The notes under the pieces were generated by a model, which was not told the DNA's origin, ran no database searches, and saw nothing but the letters and a program-made list of their open reading frames with translations. A stretch of 6,880 nucleotides of DNA from Bacteroidales bacterium (GTDB lineage: Bacteria; Bacteroidota; Bacteroidia; Bacteroidales; FEN-979). The translations under genes were made by a program, and so were the position numbers. Positions 6,141 to 6,880 of this stretch are shown here, one piece after another. The DNA is taken from NCBI GenBank assembly GCA_016926765.1, contig JAFGNY010000141.1, forward strand, positions 1 through 6,880, written 5' to 3'. How positions within the stretch are numbered: position 1 is the stretch's first letter; every line of letters begins with the position of its first letter.

Positions 6141-6880
6141 TCATTAAGAGTTTCTTCCATCGGTTTCTAAGAGTTTTCAGGGGTCTTCTTCTTGTTGTTG
6201 GATCCATTGCCCTGGTTGGTTTTCTCCTGGCTTTTACCTCTGTGCCATTCTGGGCCCGCTATCACCTGGGGACGGCGAAAGCGGGGATCACCGGGGTTCC
6301 GGATTACATTGTCGTATTGGGGGGAGGGGGCATTCCGGGATGCAGCGGGCTGATGCGAACCTATTATGGAGCAGAAGCGGCAGCTGAATATCCTTCGGCT
6401 TTGGTCATTGTAGCCGTGCCGGGGAATCGCTACGACAGCAACAGCACCTTAAATCAGATGAAACAGGAACTGGTTCTGCGCGGAGTTGTTCCTGAACGGA
6501 TTTTGGTGGAAGATACCGGGGTGAACACCCGGGCGCAAGCCTTACGGATTGTGGAGATAATTAAAAAGGAGAAATTAAAAATTAAAAATTCCACCAGTAC
6601 ACCTACTGTGGTTATTGACCCTCGTCCCTCATCCTTCGTCCCTCGTCCTTCGTCCCTCCTATTGATCACCTCGCCCGAACACCTCTACAGGGCGGTACTA
6701 ACATTTCGTAAAGCGGGATTTAAGCATGTGGATGGGATTCCGACATTTGAGAGCGAGCTGGAATCTAACATGGCTTTCTCTGCCAGGAAACTCGGAGGGC
6801 GATTCTGGGTACCTGATGTTGGGGAGAGTATCAGTCTGCGCTACCGTTTTTGGGATTACCTTGGCAATGAACTGACCGTG
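6140..6880 (+). CDS. SanA/YdcF/ElyC-like DUF218 membrane-anchored protein, no canonical start codon, runs off right edge
   Basis: One open frame covers 6101-6880. The product has a basic N-terminus, one membrane helix (about 15-33, counting from the ATC at 6140), then a periplasmic DUF218 domain: DYIVVLGGGG (55-64), LMRTYYGAEAA, VEDTGVNTRAQAL, and TSPEHLYRAVLTFRKAGF from 177. E. coli SanA is linked to envelope barrier function; the biochemical role here is unknown. Two oddities stand out. First, there is no ATG, GTG or TTG in frame between the upstream stop (6098-6100) and GTG at 6242, which lies past the helix. ATC (6140) followed by ATT AAG sits where homologues, as I recall them, begin M-I-K, so a near-cognate start, a sequencing error or decay are the options. 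Second, residues about 145-174 are encoded by heptamer repeats and look like an insertion. Likely co-transcribed with glyS. About 247 codons are visible and the end is outside the window. Confidence 0.8.
   Translation, partial: MIKSFFHRFLRVFRGLLLVVGSIALVGFLLAFTSVPFWARYHLGTAKAGITGVPDYIVVLGGGGIPGCSGLMRTYYGAEAAAEYPSALVIVAVPGNRYDSNSTLNQMKQELVLRGVVPERILVEDTGVNTRAQALRIVEIIKKEKLKIKNSTSTPTVVIDPRPSSFVPRPSSLLLITSPEHLYRAVLTFRKAGFKHVDGIPTFESELESNMAFSARKLGGRFWVPDVGESISLRYRFWDYLGNELTV
6571..6590. repeat. Intragenic heptamer array, GAAATTA/AAAATTA type
   Basis: Reads GAAATTA, AAAATTA, then a partial AAAATT. The first unit is identical to one in the array upstream of GH109 (4480-4486). It lies inside the DUF218 coding frame and encodes a Lys/Ile-rich stretch. 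Confidence 0.6.
6591..6611. repeat. Small hairpin between the two intragenic arrays
   Basis: CCAC and AGT at 6591-6598 (one bulged C) can pair with ACT and GTGG at 6605-6611 around the loop ACACCT, giving 7 paired bases. It sits exactly between the two heptamer arrays. Its length is within what chance allows. Confidence 0.35.
6619..6660. repeat. Intragenic heptamer array, CCYTCRT, six units
   Basis: Six adjacent 7-mers: CCCTCGT, CCCTCAT, CCTTCGT, CCCTCGT, CCTTCGT, CCCTCCT. The total is 42 bp, so the reading frame is kept; it encodes PRPSSFV then PRPSSLL, a 7-residue period as expected from three 7-mers per 21 bases. All bases are C/T on the plus strand except the G or A in each unit. Confidence 0.85.

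Noticed and set aside
6454..6669. Minus-strand frame with a DEGRGTKDEGRG repeat
   Set aside because: It is the antisense reading of the heptamer arrays inside the DUF218 gene; the repeat in the peptide is a by-product of the 7-bp period.

Overview
The window looks like chromosomal DNA of a fermentative, probably anaerobic member of Bacteroidota. The evidence is the GH109-type glycosidase with a Tat-like leader, a glycyl-tRNA synthetase and a SanA/YdcF-like protein of the Bacteroidota type (both judged from remembered homologues), promoter boxes of the form TAnnTTTG, and almost no Shine-Dalgarno sequences. A relative of Proteiniphilum/Petrimonas (Dysgonomonadaceae) is my guess, not something the sequence proves.

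Layout. Bases 1-2513 (minus strand) carry aspT followed by aspD, 12 bp apart. AspT swaps external aspartate for internal alanine, and AspD decarboxylates aspartate to alanine; together they form a decarboxylation/antiport cycle that can generate proton-motive force. Only the N-terminal half of AspD lies in the window. Bases 2514-2626 are a divergent control region with a 7-bp inverted repeat and a good Bacteroidota promoter facing right. That promoter drives a 127-codon ORF (2627-3010) resembling only the N-terminus of a NuoM-type proton-pumping subunit. After a short convergent gap comes a minus-strand GH109 glycosidase with an oxidoreductase fold (3069-4457). The 141-bp divergent gap that follows is largely filled with degenerate 7-bp tandem repeats. 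Then glycyl-tRNA synthetase (4599-6119) and a SanA/YdcF-like (DUF218) membrane-anchored protein (6140 to the right edge) run left to right, probably as one transcript.

The most unusual signal is a family of 7-bp tandem arrays: two in the GH109/glyS gap, one filling the glyS/DUF218 gap, and two inside the DUF218 coding region. The intragenic pair keeps the frame open and adds about 30 low-complexity residues just before the conserved TSPEH motif. The same gene has no ATG, GTG or TTG at the expected start; ATC or ATT sits there, directly after a heptamer array. The repeats therefore seem to insert at gene edges and tolerated loops and may be reshaping this gene. No tRNA, rRNA, CRISPR array or insertion sequence was seen.
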